From the NCBI GenBank assembly GCA_005223085.1, contig NJBP01000032.1:1-24280 (forward strand): 24,280 nt of DNA, written 5' to 3'. Made by a program: the position numbers and the translations under genes. Source of the DNA: Candidatus Aerophobetes bacterium Ae_b3b (GTDB lineage Bacteria; Aerophobota; Aerophobia; Aerophobales; AE-B3A). The notes beneath the pieces are model-generated. The model saw only the letters and a list, made by a program, of their open reading frames with translations, was not told the origin of the DNA and did no database searches. Each line of letters begins with the position of its first letter. The stretch's first letter is position 1. Positions 7,428 through 15,461 of the stretch are shown here, in pieces.

Positions 7428-8444
7428 ATGCATGAGGCTATGTTTTATGAGAAGCTGGGAGATGGAAAAGCAATCTGCCAGCTCTGCCCTCATTACTGCC
7501 GGGTAGGAGGGGGCAAAAGAGGAATCTGTGGAGTCAGGGAAAACCGAGAAGGAAAACTCTACAGCCTGGTTTATGGAAAGGTAATATCGTTAGCCACAGA
7601 CCCCGTAGAAAAAAAGCCTCTCTACCATTTTTACCCTGGCTCGGCTGCTTTTTCTTTGGCTACGGTGGGATGTAATCTGAGGTGTGTGAATTGTCAAAAC
7701 TACAGTATTTCTCAGCTTCCCAGAGAGAGGGAAGAAATTGAAGGAAAGGATTATACCCCTGAGTCCATCGTCTCCCAAGCTAAAAGATCTGGATGTAAGA
7801 GCATCGCTTATACCTATACCGAGCCTACTATCTTCTTTGAGTTTGCTTATGACACATCCAGGCTAGCCCGAAGGGAGCTCATCAAAAATATCTTTGTTAC
7901 CAATGGGTATATGAATAAGAAGGTCTTGCTAAAGATAAGTTCCTATCTGGATGCCGCTAATGTGGACTTGAAGTCTCTCAGTGAAGACTTTTACCGAAAA
8001 AACTGCGGGGGTAAACTCACTCCGGTTCTGGAGACCTTAAAACTCATGAAGAAAATAGGGATCTGGCTGGAGGTAACTACCCTCATCATTCCCACCCTGA
8101 ATGATTCTGCAGAGGAGTTAAAAAGAATAGCTGAATTTATAGTTAATTTAGGACCAGATACTCCCTGGCACCTCAGCCGATTTTATCCCACTTACAAACT
8201 AAATGATCTTCCTTTCACCTCTACAGAAACTCTTCATCTAGCTCGCCAGATAGGCCTCGAGGCAGGCTTAAGATATGTTTACACCGGAAACGTTCCTGGA
8301 GATGAGGGTGAGAACACTTACTGCTACAACTGCGGCAGAGCGCTTATTCGACGCCATGGATACAGAATAGAGAAATTTTACCTTAAGGAGGGCAGGTGTA
8401 AATTCTGTCAGACTAGAATAGACGGAGTGGGAATGGAAAAATGA
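7428..8444 (+). CDS. amrS: AmmeMemoRadiSam system radical SAM enzyme (AmrS-like)
   Basis: This 338-residue protein matches AmrS, a radical SAM enzyme of unknown reaction usually encoded with AMMECR1 and MEMO1 homologues. The [4Fe-4S]/SAM motif CNLRCVNC has its cysteines at 82, 86 and 89. The N-terminus has the family's extra cysteine set (C17, C20, C24 and C34, in CQLCPHYC and GICGVRE). The C-terminus has a zinc-ribbon-like pair, YCYNCG ... CKFC. The phrase AYTYTEPTIFFEFAYDTS is also typical. No AMMECR1 or MEMO1 partner is visible in this window. The stop overlaps the gatB start by four bases (ATGA), so the two genes are probably translationally coupled. A consensus promoter lies about 40 bases upstream. 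Confidence 0.9.
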   Translation: MHEAMFYEKLGDGKAICQLCPHYCRVGGGKRGICGVRENREGKLYSLVYGKVISLATDPVEKKPLYHFYPGSAAFSLATVGCNLRCVNCQNYSISQLPREREEIEGKDYTPESIVSQAKRSGCKSIAYTYTEPTIFFEFAYDTSRLARRELIKNIFVTNGYMNKKVLLKISSYLDAANVDLKSLSEDFYRKNCGGKLTPVLETLKLMKKIGIWLEVTTLIIPTLNDSAEELKRIAEFIVNLGPDTPWHLSRFYPTYKLNDLPFTSTETLHLARQIGLEAGLRYVYTGNVPGDEGENTYCYNCGRALIRRHGYRIEKFYLKEGRCKFCQTRIDGVGMEK

Positions 8445-9889
8445 AATACCAGGTCAATATCGGATTAGAAGTTCATGTGGAGCTCTCAACAGAGAGCAAG
8501 TTTTTCTGTGGATGCAGCACCAAATTCGGAGCACCACCCAATAGCCAGACCTGCTCCATATGTCTGGGTCTACCGGGAGTACTTCCCGTCATTAACAAAA
8601 AGGCTGTAGAATACACCCTTTCCGCCGCTTTAGCCTTAGACTGCGAAGTCAGCCGTGTCTGTAGATTCGCCAGAAAGAATTACTATTATCCGGATCTACC
8701 CAAGAATTATCAGATCTCCCAATATGATGAACCCCTGGCCAGGGAAGGATATCTGGAGTTTGAGATAAACGGCAAGCTAAGAAGAGTTGAGATTGAGAGA
8801 GTCCACCTGGAAGAAGATGCCGGCAAGCTCATTCATGGGGAGGATACCCAAAACCCCGAAGATAGGAAGGCAAGTTTTATTGACTATAACCGAGTCGGGA
8901 TTCCCTTAATGGAGATTGTGAGCCAGCCTGAGCTTAATTCTCCCGAAGAAGCCTATCAATACCTGGTTAACCTCAAAAGGATCTTGCGCTACTTAGAGGT
9001 CAGTGATTGTAACATGGAAGAGGGGTCTTTGCGCTGCGATGCTAATATCTCAGTTTCTCCCACGCGAGAAAAGTTGGGAACTAAGACGGAACTCAAAAAC
9101 ATGAATTCTTTTAAAGACTTAAGAGATGGACTTGAGTTGGAAGTAAAAAGACAATCAAGCCTTTTGGATAGAGGAGAAAAGGTTATCCAGGAGACCCGGC
9201 TGTGGGATCCTAAGAAAAAGAGAACAAAAGGGATGAGAAGTAAGGAAGAAGCACACGATTACCGATATTTCCCTGAACCTGATCTTTTACCTATCGAAGT
9301 GAACGAGGAGTGGAAGGAGAATTTAGCCACAGAGCTTCCTGAACTTCCCCTTAAGCGATATCAAAGGTTTATAAAAGATTACAGTCTTCCTCCTTATGAT
9401 GCGGGAGTTCTTACCGATACCAAAGAACTAGCTGACTATTTTGAGAAATGTGTGGCGGGTTTTCCCCATCCTAAACTGGTGAGTAACTGGATAATGGGAG
9501 AGTTTCTGAGGCTGGTCAAGAAAGCCAATATTCCAATACCACAGGTCAAAGTGAGCTCTGAACAGATAGGTAACCTGCTGGCGCAGATGAAAGAGGGAAC
9601 CTTAAGTGGGGGGTTAGCTAAACTCGTCTTCGAAGAGATGTTCAAAACAGGAAGGAATGCAGAAAAGATAATCGAGGAGAAAAAACTTGTGCAGATCACT
9701 GATGAGCTCAAATTGACAACCATAGTGGAAGAGGTGGTAAAAGAAAACCAGGGGGCGGTGGACGACTTTAAAAAGGGCAAAAAAGAAGCTTTGAGCTTTC
9801 TAGTGGGACAGGTAATGAAAAAAACGAAGGGGAAAGCCAGCCCTCAGGTGGTTAATAGACTATTAAAAGAAAGGGTAGGTTCTCTATAG
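8441..9889 (+). CDS. gatB: Asp-tRNA(Asn)/Glu-tRNA(Gln) amidotransferase subunit B
   Basis: GatB forms the GatCAB complex, which makes Gln-tRNA(Gln) and Asn-tRNA(Asn) by amidating mischarged tRNAs; GatB carries the kinase site and binds the tRNA. The sequence opens with YQVNIGLEVHVELSTESKFFC and has NYYYPDLPKNYQISQYD, both diagnostic. The cysteines around CGC and CSICLGLPG match the zinc-binding positions. The C-terminal YqeY-like tail (GQVMKKTKGKASPQVVNRLLKE) is intact. Its 482 residues match the normal length. gatA and gatC are not in the window, so the complex is encoded at more than one locus. It overlaps amrS by four bases. Confidence 0.97.
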   Translation: MKYQVNIGLEVHVELSTESKFFCGCSTKFGAPPNSQTCSICLGLPGVLPVINKKAVEYTLSAALALDCEVSRVCRFARKNYYYPDLPKNYQISQYDEPLAREGYLEFEINGKLRRVEIERVHLEEDAGKLIHGEDTQNPEDRKASFIDYNRVGIPLMEIVSQPELNSPEEAYQYLVNLKRILRYLEVSDCNMEEGSLRCDANISVSPTREKLGTKTELKNMNSFKDLRDGLELEVKRQSSLLDRGEKVIQETRLWDPKKKRTKGMRSKEEAHDYRYFPEPDLLPIEVNEEWKENLATELPELPLKRYQRFIKDYSLPPYDAGVLTDTKELADYFEKCVAGFPHPKLVSNWIMGEFLRLVKKANIPIPQVKVSSEQIGNLLAQMKEGTLSGGLAKLVFEEMFKTGRNAEKIIEEKKLVQITDELKLTTIVEEVVKENQGAVDDFKKGKKEALSFLVGQVMKKTKGKASPQVVNRLLKERVGSL

Positions 9890-9913
9890 GACTCTACGCT
9901 GCTCTCGACATGC

Positions 9914-10004
9914 AATTAGGTAGCGTCAAAAATAATATGGAAGAAATGCAAAAAAGGAAGATATTACTTGATGAAACGCAGGATAAATCCTGCGGCTACC
10001 AATT
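9914..10004. repeat. Small inverted-repeat element (MITE/REP-like) upstream of argF
   Basis: The ends AATTAGGTAGC (9914-9924) and GCTACCAATT (9995-10004) are inverted copies with a one-base difference. A perfect inner palindrome, CGCAGGAT-AA-ATCCTGCG, is at 9977-9994. The 91-base unit fills most of the gatB-argF gap and encodes nothing. This is the layout of a short non-autonomous palindromic repeat. Other copies in the genome would be expected but cannot be seen here. Confidence 0.5.
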
Positions 10005-10032
10005 CAAAAAAGTAATTATATAGGGAGCATTG

Positions 10033-10944
10033 ATGAAGAAAGATCTTCTCTCTATTGCGGACTTAAGTAAAGATGAGATTCTTCACCTTTTTGAACTCTC
10101 AGATTACCTAAGAAATCTACTAAAAAGGCGAAGACCTTATCACCCCCTGGGGGGTAAAACCCTGGGAATGCTCTTTCGTAAACCTTCTACCCGTACCCGT
10201 CTTTCCTTTGAAGTGGGAATGCATCAACTGGGTGGATGTGCTATATTCCTTTCTTCTCAAGATCTCCAGCTAGGAAGAGGGGAAACCATCGAGGATACAG
10301 GGAAAATCTTTTCCAGATATGTAGACGCCATTATGATAAGAACATTTGATCAGGAAGAAGTGGTAAAAATGGCGCAATCCTCCAGTATCCCTGTGATCAA
10401 TGGCCTTACTGATCTTCTTCATCCCTGTCAAGCTCTCTCCGATTATTATACGCTCTGGAAGAGAAAAATTGATTTACAAACCATAAAATTTGTCTATGTC
10501 GGGGACGGGAACAATGTCTGTAACTCTCTCCTTCTAGGGGCAGCCCAATTAGGGATTGATGTCGTTGTCTCCAATCCCAAAGGATATGATCCAAACTCAA
10601 AGATAATGGAGATAGCCAAAAAAATTGGTAATGGTAAGATAGTAATCCAGAGAGATCCTTTAAAGGCGGTGCAAGAGGCGGATATCGTGTACACCGATGT
10701 CTGGACAAGCATGGGTAAAGAACCAGAAAAAAAGATGCGCCAAAGGATTTTCCAGCCCTATCAGGTCAATGAGAATCTTTTGAGGAGGGCTAAAAAAGAT
10801 GCTCTGGTAATGCATTGCCTTCCTGCGCATAGAGGCGAGGAGATTACCTCTGAGGTTATGGATGGTAGTCAAAGCATTGTTTTCGAGCAGGCGGAAAATC
10901 GCCTGCATTTACAAAAAGCCATACTGGTGGAGCTATTGAGTTGA
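10033..10944 (+). CDS. argF: Ornithine carbamoyltransferase
   Basis: This enzyme joins carbamoyl phosphate and ornithine to make citrulline, the sixth step of arginine synthesis. The carbamoyl-phosphate motif STRTR is at 52-56, HPCQ is at 130-133, and HCLPAHRGEEI near residue 260 carries the ornithine-side cysteine region. SMG appears as WTSMGKE in the ornithine loop, which favours ornithine over aspartate as substrate. The 303-residue length is normal. A TTG at 10030 precedes the ATG, but GGGAG five bases before the ATG at 10033 supports the ATG. argG follows after a short remnant ORF, so the two arginine genes are probably co-transcribed. Confidence 0.96.
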   Translation: MKKDLLSIADLSKDEILHLFELSDYLRNLLKRRRPYHPLGGKTLGMLFRKPSTRTRLSFEVGMHQLGGCAIFLSSQDLQLGRGETIEDTGKIFSRYVDAIMIRTFDQEEVVKMAQSSSIPVINGLTDLLHPCQALSDYYTLWKRKIDLQTIKFVYVGDGNNVCNSLLLGAAQLGIDVVVSNPKGYDPNSKIMEIAKKIGNGKIVIQRDPLKAVQEADIVYTDVWTSMGKEPEKKMRQRIFQPYQVNENLLRRAKKDALVMHCLPAHRGEEITSEVMDGSQSIVFEQAENRLHLQKAILVELLS

Positions 10945-11021
10945 AATATCTTAACCTTCATTCATGGGAAGTGAGTCCTGAAGCTCATCTTCTGGTTAAC
11001 AGATTGAGAAAAGGAATTTAA
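10941..11021 (+). pseudogene. 26-codon remnant resembling the N-terminus of endonuclease V
   Basis: A short frame begins at a TTG overlapping the argF stop (TTGA) and ends two bases before the argG start. Its translation includes LHSWEVSPEAHLLVNRLRKG. This aligns well by eye with the first helix of deoxyinosine-specific endonuclease V (Nfi), recalled from the Thermotoga protein as LHRWDLPPEEAIKVQNELRK. Everything after this helix, including the catalytic core, is absent. I read it as the leftover of an nfi gene that once lay between argF and argG and lost its body by deletion. It may now serve only to couple translation and carry the argG ribosome site. Confidence 0.5.
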
Positions 11022-11023
11022 CT

Positions 11024-12226
11024 ATGAGAAAAATTAGAAAGATTATTCTAGCCTATTCTGGAGGATTGGATACCTCGGTAATTCTTTGCTGGCTTAAGGA
11101 AAAATACGGGGCTGAGGTCATTACTTACACCGCTAACCTGGGACAGAGTCAATCACTTGACTTCATAAAGGAAAAGGCCGAGAAAACAGGGGCTGCGAAA
11201 GCTTATATGGAGGATCTCAGGGAGGAGTTCTGTCGGAAGTATGTTCTTCCAGCGCTGCAGGCAGGAGCTCTTTATGAAGGGAAGTATCCTCTGGCCACAG
11301 CTCTAGGACGTCCCCTCATCGCTAAAGGACTGGTGGATCTGGCTGAAAAAGAAGGAGCCCAGGCTATTGCCCACGGGTGCTCAGGGAAAGGAAACGACCA
11401 GGTAAGATTTGAAGTAACGGCACGAGCATTGAATCCTGAAATTATCATCCTGGCCCCCCTAAGAGAATGGGAACTAAACTCAAGAGAAGAAGAAATACGA
11501 TATGCTCGAGCCCGCAGCATTCCCGTGGAGGTGAGCGAGGAATCCCCTTATTCCTTTGACAGAAACTTATGGGGAGTAAGTATTGAATGCGGAATTTTGG
11601 AGGATGCCTGGCAGGAGCCTCCTGCAGGAGCTTTTCAGATAACTCGCCCTCCTCAAAAAGCACCGGATGAACCCACTTATTTGGAGATTGAACTTGAGGA
11701 GGGAGTTCCTTCAAAGTTAAATGGTAAAACCTATCCATTGGTTAATCTAATAGAGGAGTTGAACAGAATAGGGGGAATAAATGGCATCGGGCGGATTGAT
11801 ATGGTAGAAAATAGAGTGGTGGGGATAAAATCAAGGGAGATTTATGAGGCCCCTGCTGCTGTGATTCTTCACTGTGCCCACAGGGAGCTCGAGAAGCTAA
11901 TCCTGGACCGGGAAACTCTCCATTTTAAGCCCATCATTGCTCAAAAGTATTCTGAACTTGTCTATAATGGACTGTGGTACTCTCCCTTACGTAAAGCTCT
12001 GGATGGTTTCATCTACCAAACTCAAAAAATGATGTCTGGCCAGGTTAAATTAAAGCTTCACAAAGGGAATTGTCAAGTGGTAGGGAGAAGGTCTCCCTAT
12101 TCCTTGTACGATAGAGACCTTGCTACGTACACTAAGGAAAGCACGTTCAATCAAAAGGCGGCTCCAGGATTCATCCGTATCTGGGGACTACCTCTGAAAA
12201 CTATGGGTAAAATGAGGAAAAAATGA
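11024..12226 (+). CDS. argG: Argininosuccinate synthase
   Basis: ArgG condenses citrulline with aspartate using ATP, the step after ArgF. The ATP-pyrophosphatase loop SGGLDTS is at residues 12-18. The family phrases GRPLIAKGLVDLA, AHGCSGKGNDQVRFE and YSFDRNLWGVSIECG follow in the expected order. The 400-residue length is standard. AAAGGA upstream supports the ATG. The stop overlaps the next ATG by four bases (ATGA). The next gene is purB, not argH, although both belong to the fumarase/aspartase superfamily; the final arginine enzyme must be encoded elsewhere. Confidence 0.97.
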   Translation: MRKIRKIILAYSGGLDTSVILCWLKEKYGAEVITYTANLGQSQSLDFIKEKAEKTGAAKAYMEDLREEFCRKYVLPALQAGALYEGKYPLATALGRPLIAKGLVDLAEKEGAQAIAHGCSGKGNDQVRFEVTARALNPEIIILAPLREWELNSREEEIRYARARSIPVEVSEESPYSFDRNLWGVSIECGILEDAWQEPPAGAFQITRPPQKAPDEPTYLEIELEEGVPSKLNGKTYPLVNLIEELNRIGGINGIGRIDMVENRVVGIKSREIYEAPAAVILHCAHRELEKLILDRETLHFKPIIAQKYSELVYNGLWYSPLRKALDGFIYQTQKMMSGQVKLKLHKGNCQVVGRRSPYSLYDRDLATYTKESTFNQKAAPGFIRIWGLPLKTMGKMRKK

Positions 12227-13521
12227 TTTCTCGGTATACTCTTCCCAGAATGGGAAAAATCTGGAAGGAAGAGGAAAAACTTAGACTCTGGCTTAAAATA
12301 GAGATTCTTGTCTGCCAGGCCTGGGCTGAGCTGGGAGAAATCCCCCCGGAGGCAGTCAAAAAGATAGAAAAAGATGCCGCTTTCGATATCAATCGAATAA
12401 AGAAAATCGAAGAAAAGGTCAAGCATGACCTTATAGCTTTCCTTACCAGTGTGGCCGAACATCTCGGTTCTGAGGCTCGCTATATTCATTTTGGACTTAC
12501 CTCCTCCGATGTGGTGGATACAGCTCTTGCCCTTCAGATGAAAATGGCCGGCGAGATAATCATCCAGGATTTAGAGAAACTAACTAAGGTTTTAGAAAAA
12601 AAGGCCCGAGAGCACCAAGGGACTTTGATGATGGGAAGAACTCATGGAGTTCATGCAGAACCCATCAGCCTGGGTTTGAAATTCGCTCTCTGGTATGAGG
12701 AGAGCAAAAGAAATTTAGAGCTAATGCGGCGGGCTAAAGAGATTATCTCCTGTGGCAAAATTTCGGGAGCAGTGGGAACCTATGCTCATCTTGATCCTCG
12801 CGTGGAGGAATATGTTTGCCGTCGGTTAGATCTTACCCCCTGCTTGATCTCCAACCAGATAATTCAGCGAGACCGTCATGCACAATATCTTTCTGCTCTA
12901 GCTATCGTTGCTTCATCTTTAGGTAAATTTGCCCTGGAAATTAGAGGTCTGCATCGAACCGAGATAAAAGAAGTCGAAGAGGGGTTCAGTAAAAAACAAA
13001 AAGGGTCCTCTGCCATGCCTCACAAACGTAATCCCATAGTATGTGAGAGAATCTGTGGTCTGGCTCGCCTGGTAAGGAGTAACCTACAGACTGCTCTAGA
13101 GAATATCAGTCTTTGGGGAGAACGAGATATTTCCCATTCCTCTTCCGAGAGGGTGATAATTCCCGATTCCACCATCCTGGTAGATTATATGCTAACAAAA
13201 TCTATTGAGGTTCTAAATAACCTTTTTATTTATCCTGAACATATGAAAAAAAATATGGCCAAATCGAAAGGATTGTTTTATTCTCAAAGAATAATGCTAG
13301 AGTTGGTGAAAAAGGGGCTTTCCCGGGAAAAAGCTTACGGGCTCGTGCAAAGAGTTTCCTTGAAGTCCTGGCAGGAAGATAAAGATTTTCAACAACTGAT
13401 CGAGCAAGATAAACAGATAAGAAGATACTTTAAAGAAGATGAACTAGAATCTTTCTTTGATCCTAAGTATTACCTTCGTTGGGTGGATCACATCTTTGAC
13501 AGACTAGGAATCCTGGCGTAA
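12223..13521 (+). CDS. purB: Adenylosuccinate lyase
   Basis: PurB acts twice in purine synthesis, releasing fumarate from SAICAR and from adenylosuccinate. The signature loop reads GSSAMPHKRNP, the PurB form; ArgH would normally show MPQKKNP. Further landmarks are HFGLTSSDVVDTALALQ and GRTHGVHAEPISLGLKFA, the latter carrying the catalytic histidine region. The 432-residue length is normal. It shares a four-base ATGA overlap with argG. Both ArgG and the purine branch use aspartate as nitrogen donor and yield fumarate after lysis, so the pairing makes metabolic sense, but that link is inference. Confidence 0.95.
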   Translation: MISRYTLPRMGKIWKEEEKLRLWLKIEILVCQAWAELGEIPPEAVKKIEKDAAFDINRIKKIEEKVKHDLIAFLTSVAEHLGSEARYIHFGLTSSDVVDTALALQMKMAGEIIIQDLEKLTKVLEKKAREHQGTLMMGRTHGVHAEPISLGLKFALWYEESKRNLELMRRAKEIISCGKISGAVGTYAHLDPRVEEYVCRRLDLTPCLISNQIIQRDRHAQYLSALAIVASSLGKFALEIRGLHRTEIKEVEEGFSKKQKGSSAMPHKRNPIVCERICGLARLVRSNLQTALENISLWGERDISHSSSERVIIPDSTILVDYMLTKSIEVLNNLFIYPEHMKKNMAKSKGLFYSQRIMLELVKKGLSREKAYGLVQRVSLKSWQEDKDFQQLIEQDKQIRRYFKEDELESFFDPKYYLRWVDHIFDRLGILA

Positions 13522-13534
13522 GAAAGGCGGAAAA

Positions 13535-14317
13535 ATGAGTATTTTCGTACATCCCACGGCCATAGTAAGTCCAAGGGCAAATCTAGATGAGGGGGTGAAA
13601 GTAGATCCTTATTCTATAATTGGAGAAAACGTGACTGTTGGTAGAGAAACTAAAATTGGTCCCCATGTTCAACTGGATGGCTGGACTCACATCGGTAAAG
13701 AATGCACTATTTGCAAGGGAGTAGTTATTGGAACCTTGCCCCAGGACATAAACTTTGAAAATGGAAAGAGCTTCGTAAAGATAGGAGACAGAAATCTTAT
13801 CCGAGAATATACCACTATTCATAGGGGTACCAAGGAAGGAAGCACTACTCGCATAGGGAATGACAACTTCTTCATGGCCTACTCTCATATAGCTCATAAT
13901 TGCCTCGTTGAGGATGGAGTGGTAATTGCCAATGTAGGCACCCTGGCCGGATATGTGACAGTGGAGAAAAAAGCCATAATTGGAGGCTTAAGTGCGGTGC
14001 ACCAGTACGTAAGGATCGGTACCTATTCTATAGTAGGAGGATGTTCCAAGGTGGTCAAGGACGTACCTCCCTACACCAGGGCAGATGGTCATCCTACCAC
14101 TCTTTGGGGACTAAACACCGTAGGGCTGCGTCGCGCTAATTTTTCCCTCCCGACAAGAAAAGTCTTAAAAAAAGCCTACCAGATATTGTTCAGATCAGGT
14201 CTAAATACCAGCCAGGCCGTGGAAAAGATTTCCAATGAGTTAGAATCAAGTCCTCCAGTCCGACACCTCTGTGCATTCATTAAGAACTCACAAAGAGGAA
14301 TATGTAAAGAAAGGTGA
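13535..14317 (+). CDS. lpxA: Acyl-ACP--UDP-N-acetylglucosamine O-acyltransferase
   Basis: LpxA adds the first acyl chain to UDP-GlcNAc, starting lipid A synthesis in the cytoplasm. The N-terminal two thirds form left-handed beta-helix hexapeptide repeats (for example VHPTAIVSPRANLDEGV and YSIIGENVTVG). The motif IREYTTIHRGT and the catalytic-histidine region YSHIAHNC are present. The C-terminus has the helical tail (LPTRKVLKKAYQILFRSG) that distinguishes LpxA from LpxD. At 260 residues it matches the family. An AGGCGG ribosome site precedes the ATG. Other lpx genes and fabZ are absent here. Its presence is the main sign that the host has an outer membrane. Confidence 0.95.
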   Translation: MSIFVHPTAIVSPRANLDEGVKVDPYSIIGENVTVGRETKIGPHVQLDGWTHIGKECTICKGVVIGTLPQDINFENGKSFVKIGDRNLIREYTTIHRGTKEGSTTRIGNDNFFMAYSHIAHNCLVEDGVVIANVGTLAGYVTVEKKAIIGGLSAVHQYVRIGTYSIVGGCSKVVKDVPPYTRADGHPTTLWGLNTVGLRRANFSLPTRKVLKKAYQILFRSGLNTSQAVEKISNELESSPPVRHLCAFIKNSQRGICKER

Positions 14318-14348
14318 GGTAAGCGGGATTGTCTTCTGCCTCTGCTCC

Positions 14349-15167
14349 ATGTCCATAGTTCAGGCCCTAGTTCTCGGTCTCTTGCAAGGGGTTACCGAAT
14401 TCCTTCCGGTGAGTAGCTCTGGCCACTTAGTTATTGTGCAGCACTATTTAGCACTCGAACGGCCCCTGGTATTGTTTGACGTGGCTTTGCATACGGCAAC
14501 CCTGGTAGTGGTTCTAATTTACTTCCGAGGCGATCTAAGCAGCATAATAGGCTCGTTCATAAAATTAAAGCTACACCATTCTCAAGGAATACTGGAACGT
14601 AAGATCTTCTATCTTATCATGGTGGGCACCATACCTACTGTGATTCTGGGGCTAATTCTACGGGTTTGGGTAAATTTGTTGTTCACCAGAGTGGGCCTTA
14701 CCTCCGTTATGCTCATCATTACAGGAATCATTCTCCGCGTAGGGGAAAAAACAAAGAGAACCGGCAGAGGAATAAAAGAGATGGGTATAATGGATGCCTT
14801 CTTAATAGGATTGATGCAAGGGATAGCTATAGTCCCAGGCATATCTCGCTCAGGAGCTACCATATCTACCGCTCTCTTGAGGGGGATCAACAAGGAGTTT
14901 TCCTTTCGCTATTCCTTTCTCCTTTCCATTCCTGCTATTCTGGGGGCCTTAACTCTCTCCTTAAAAGATGCCTTAATAGAAAAAATTTTTCCTCTTCACC
15001 CCCTTCCCTGGATAGTGGGAGCCCTATCTGCCTTTGCTGCCGGATATCTTTCTCTGGTTCTTCTTCGAAAGACTGTTGTCAAGGGCAAGCTTTCTCTATT
15101 CTCCTACTATTGCTGGATATTAGGGATAGGATCTCTCATCCTATGGATTAGCAGGGGGAGAATTTGA
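14349..15167 (+). CDS. uppP: Undecaprenyl-diphosphatase (BacA family)
   Basis: This membrane enzyme removes one phosphate from undecaprenyl diphosphate, recycling the lipid carrier for peptidoglycan and O-antigen. The two catalytic motifs are present: EFLPVSSSGH near the N-terminus and PGISRSGAT in the second half, each with hydrophobic segments around it. An ATG at 14271 is in frame but lies inside lpxA and would add 26 non-conserved residues. Starting at 14349 gives 272 residues beginning MSIVQALVLGLLQGVTEFLP, which matches the usual family start and length. The ribosome site is weak; AAGGTGAGG near 14311-14319 is rather distant. It lies 31 bases after lpxA, and both serve the cell envelope. 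Confidence 0.93.
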   Translation: MSIVQALVLGLLQGVTEFLPVSSSGHLVIVQHYLALERPLVLFDVALHTATLVVVLIYFRGDLSSIIGSFIKLKLHHSQGILERKIFYLIMVGTIPTVILGLILRVWVNLLFTRVGLTSVMLIITGIILRVGEKTKRTGRGIKEMGIMDAFLIGLMQGIAIVPGISRSGATISTALLRGINKEFSFRYSFLLSIPAILGALTLSLKDALIEKIFPLHPLPWIVGALSAFAAGYLSLVLLRKTVVKGKLSLFSYYCWILGIGSLILWISRGRI

Positions 15168-15214
15168 CATTTAAGATGGTTTTACTACCATAAAAAGCAA
15201 AAAGGAGGAACTCA

Positions 15215-15409
15215 ATGATTATACACGTCCGGATTGATGAAGAGACGTGTACTGCCTGTGGAATCTGCGAAGAGACCTGCCCTGAGGTGTTTGAAGTTAG
15301 TGATATGGCCGCGGTAAAGGAAGATGCCGATTTTAATGACTTTGAGGATGAAATAAAAGAAGCGGCCGAGGAATGTCCATCCGAGGCCATCGAGGTAGAA
15401 GAAGACTAG
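15215..15409 (+). CDS. Single [4Fe-4S] ferredoxin
   Basis: This 64-residue acidic electron carrier has one cluster. Ligands are C12, C15 and C18 from CTACGIC, plus C54 from ECPSEAI. C22 in ETCP is not an expected ligand. In the related Thermotoga-type ferredoxin a cysteine at this place forms a disulfide with another cysteine, but no partner cysteine exists here. A strong AAAGGAGG site supports the ATG. It lies between uppP and transketolase, with no obvious redox partner next to it. The partner enzyme is unknown; an anaerobic lifestyle would fit. Confidence 0.93.
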   Translation: MIIHVRIDEETCTACGICEETCPEVFEVSDMAAVKEDADFNDFEDEIKEAAEECPSEAIEVEED

Positions 15410-15461
15410 ATTAATTTATATAGGGGAAAAGGACTGGAAGTCCCTTGAAAGGCGAAAAAGA

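Noticed and set aside
7428-8444. Pyruvate-formate-lyase activating enzyme
   Set aside because: The radical SAM motif is shared, but the N-terminal cysteine set and C-terminal zinc-ribbon-like pair fit AmrS, and no glycyl-radical enzyme is nearby.
12223-13521. argH (argininosuccinate lyase)
   Set aside because: The position after argG suggested it, but the signature loop GSSAMPHKRNP is the PurB form.
14666-15151. A 161-codon plus-strand frame inside uppP
   Set aside because: It is out of frame with uppP, which has both catalytic motifs. The alternative product is low-complexity and serine-rich with no family features.
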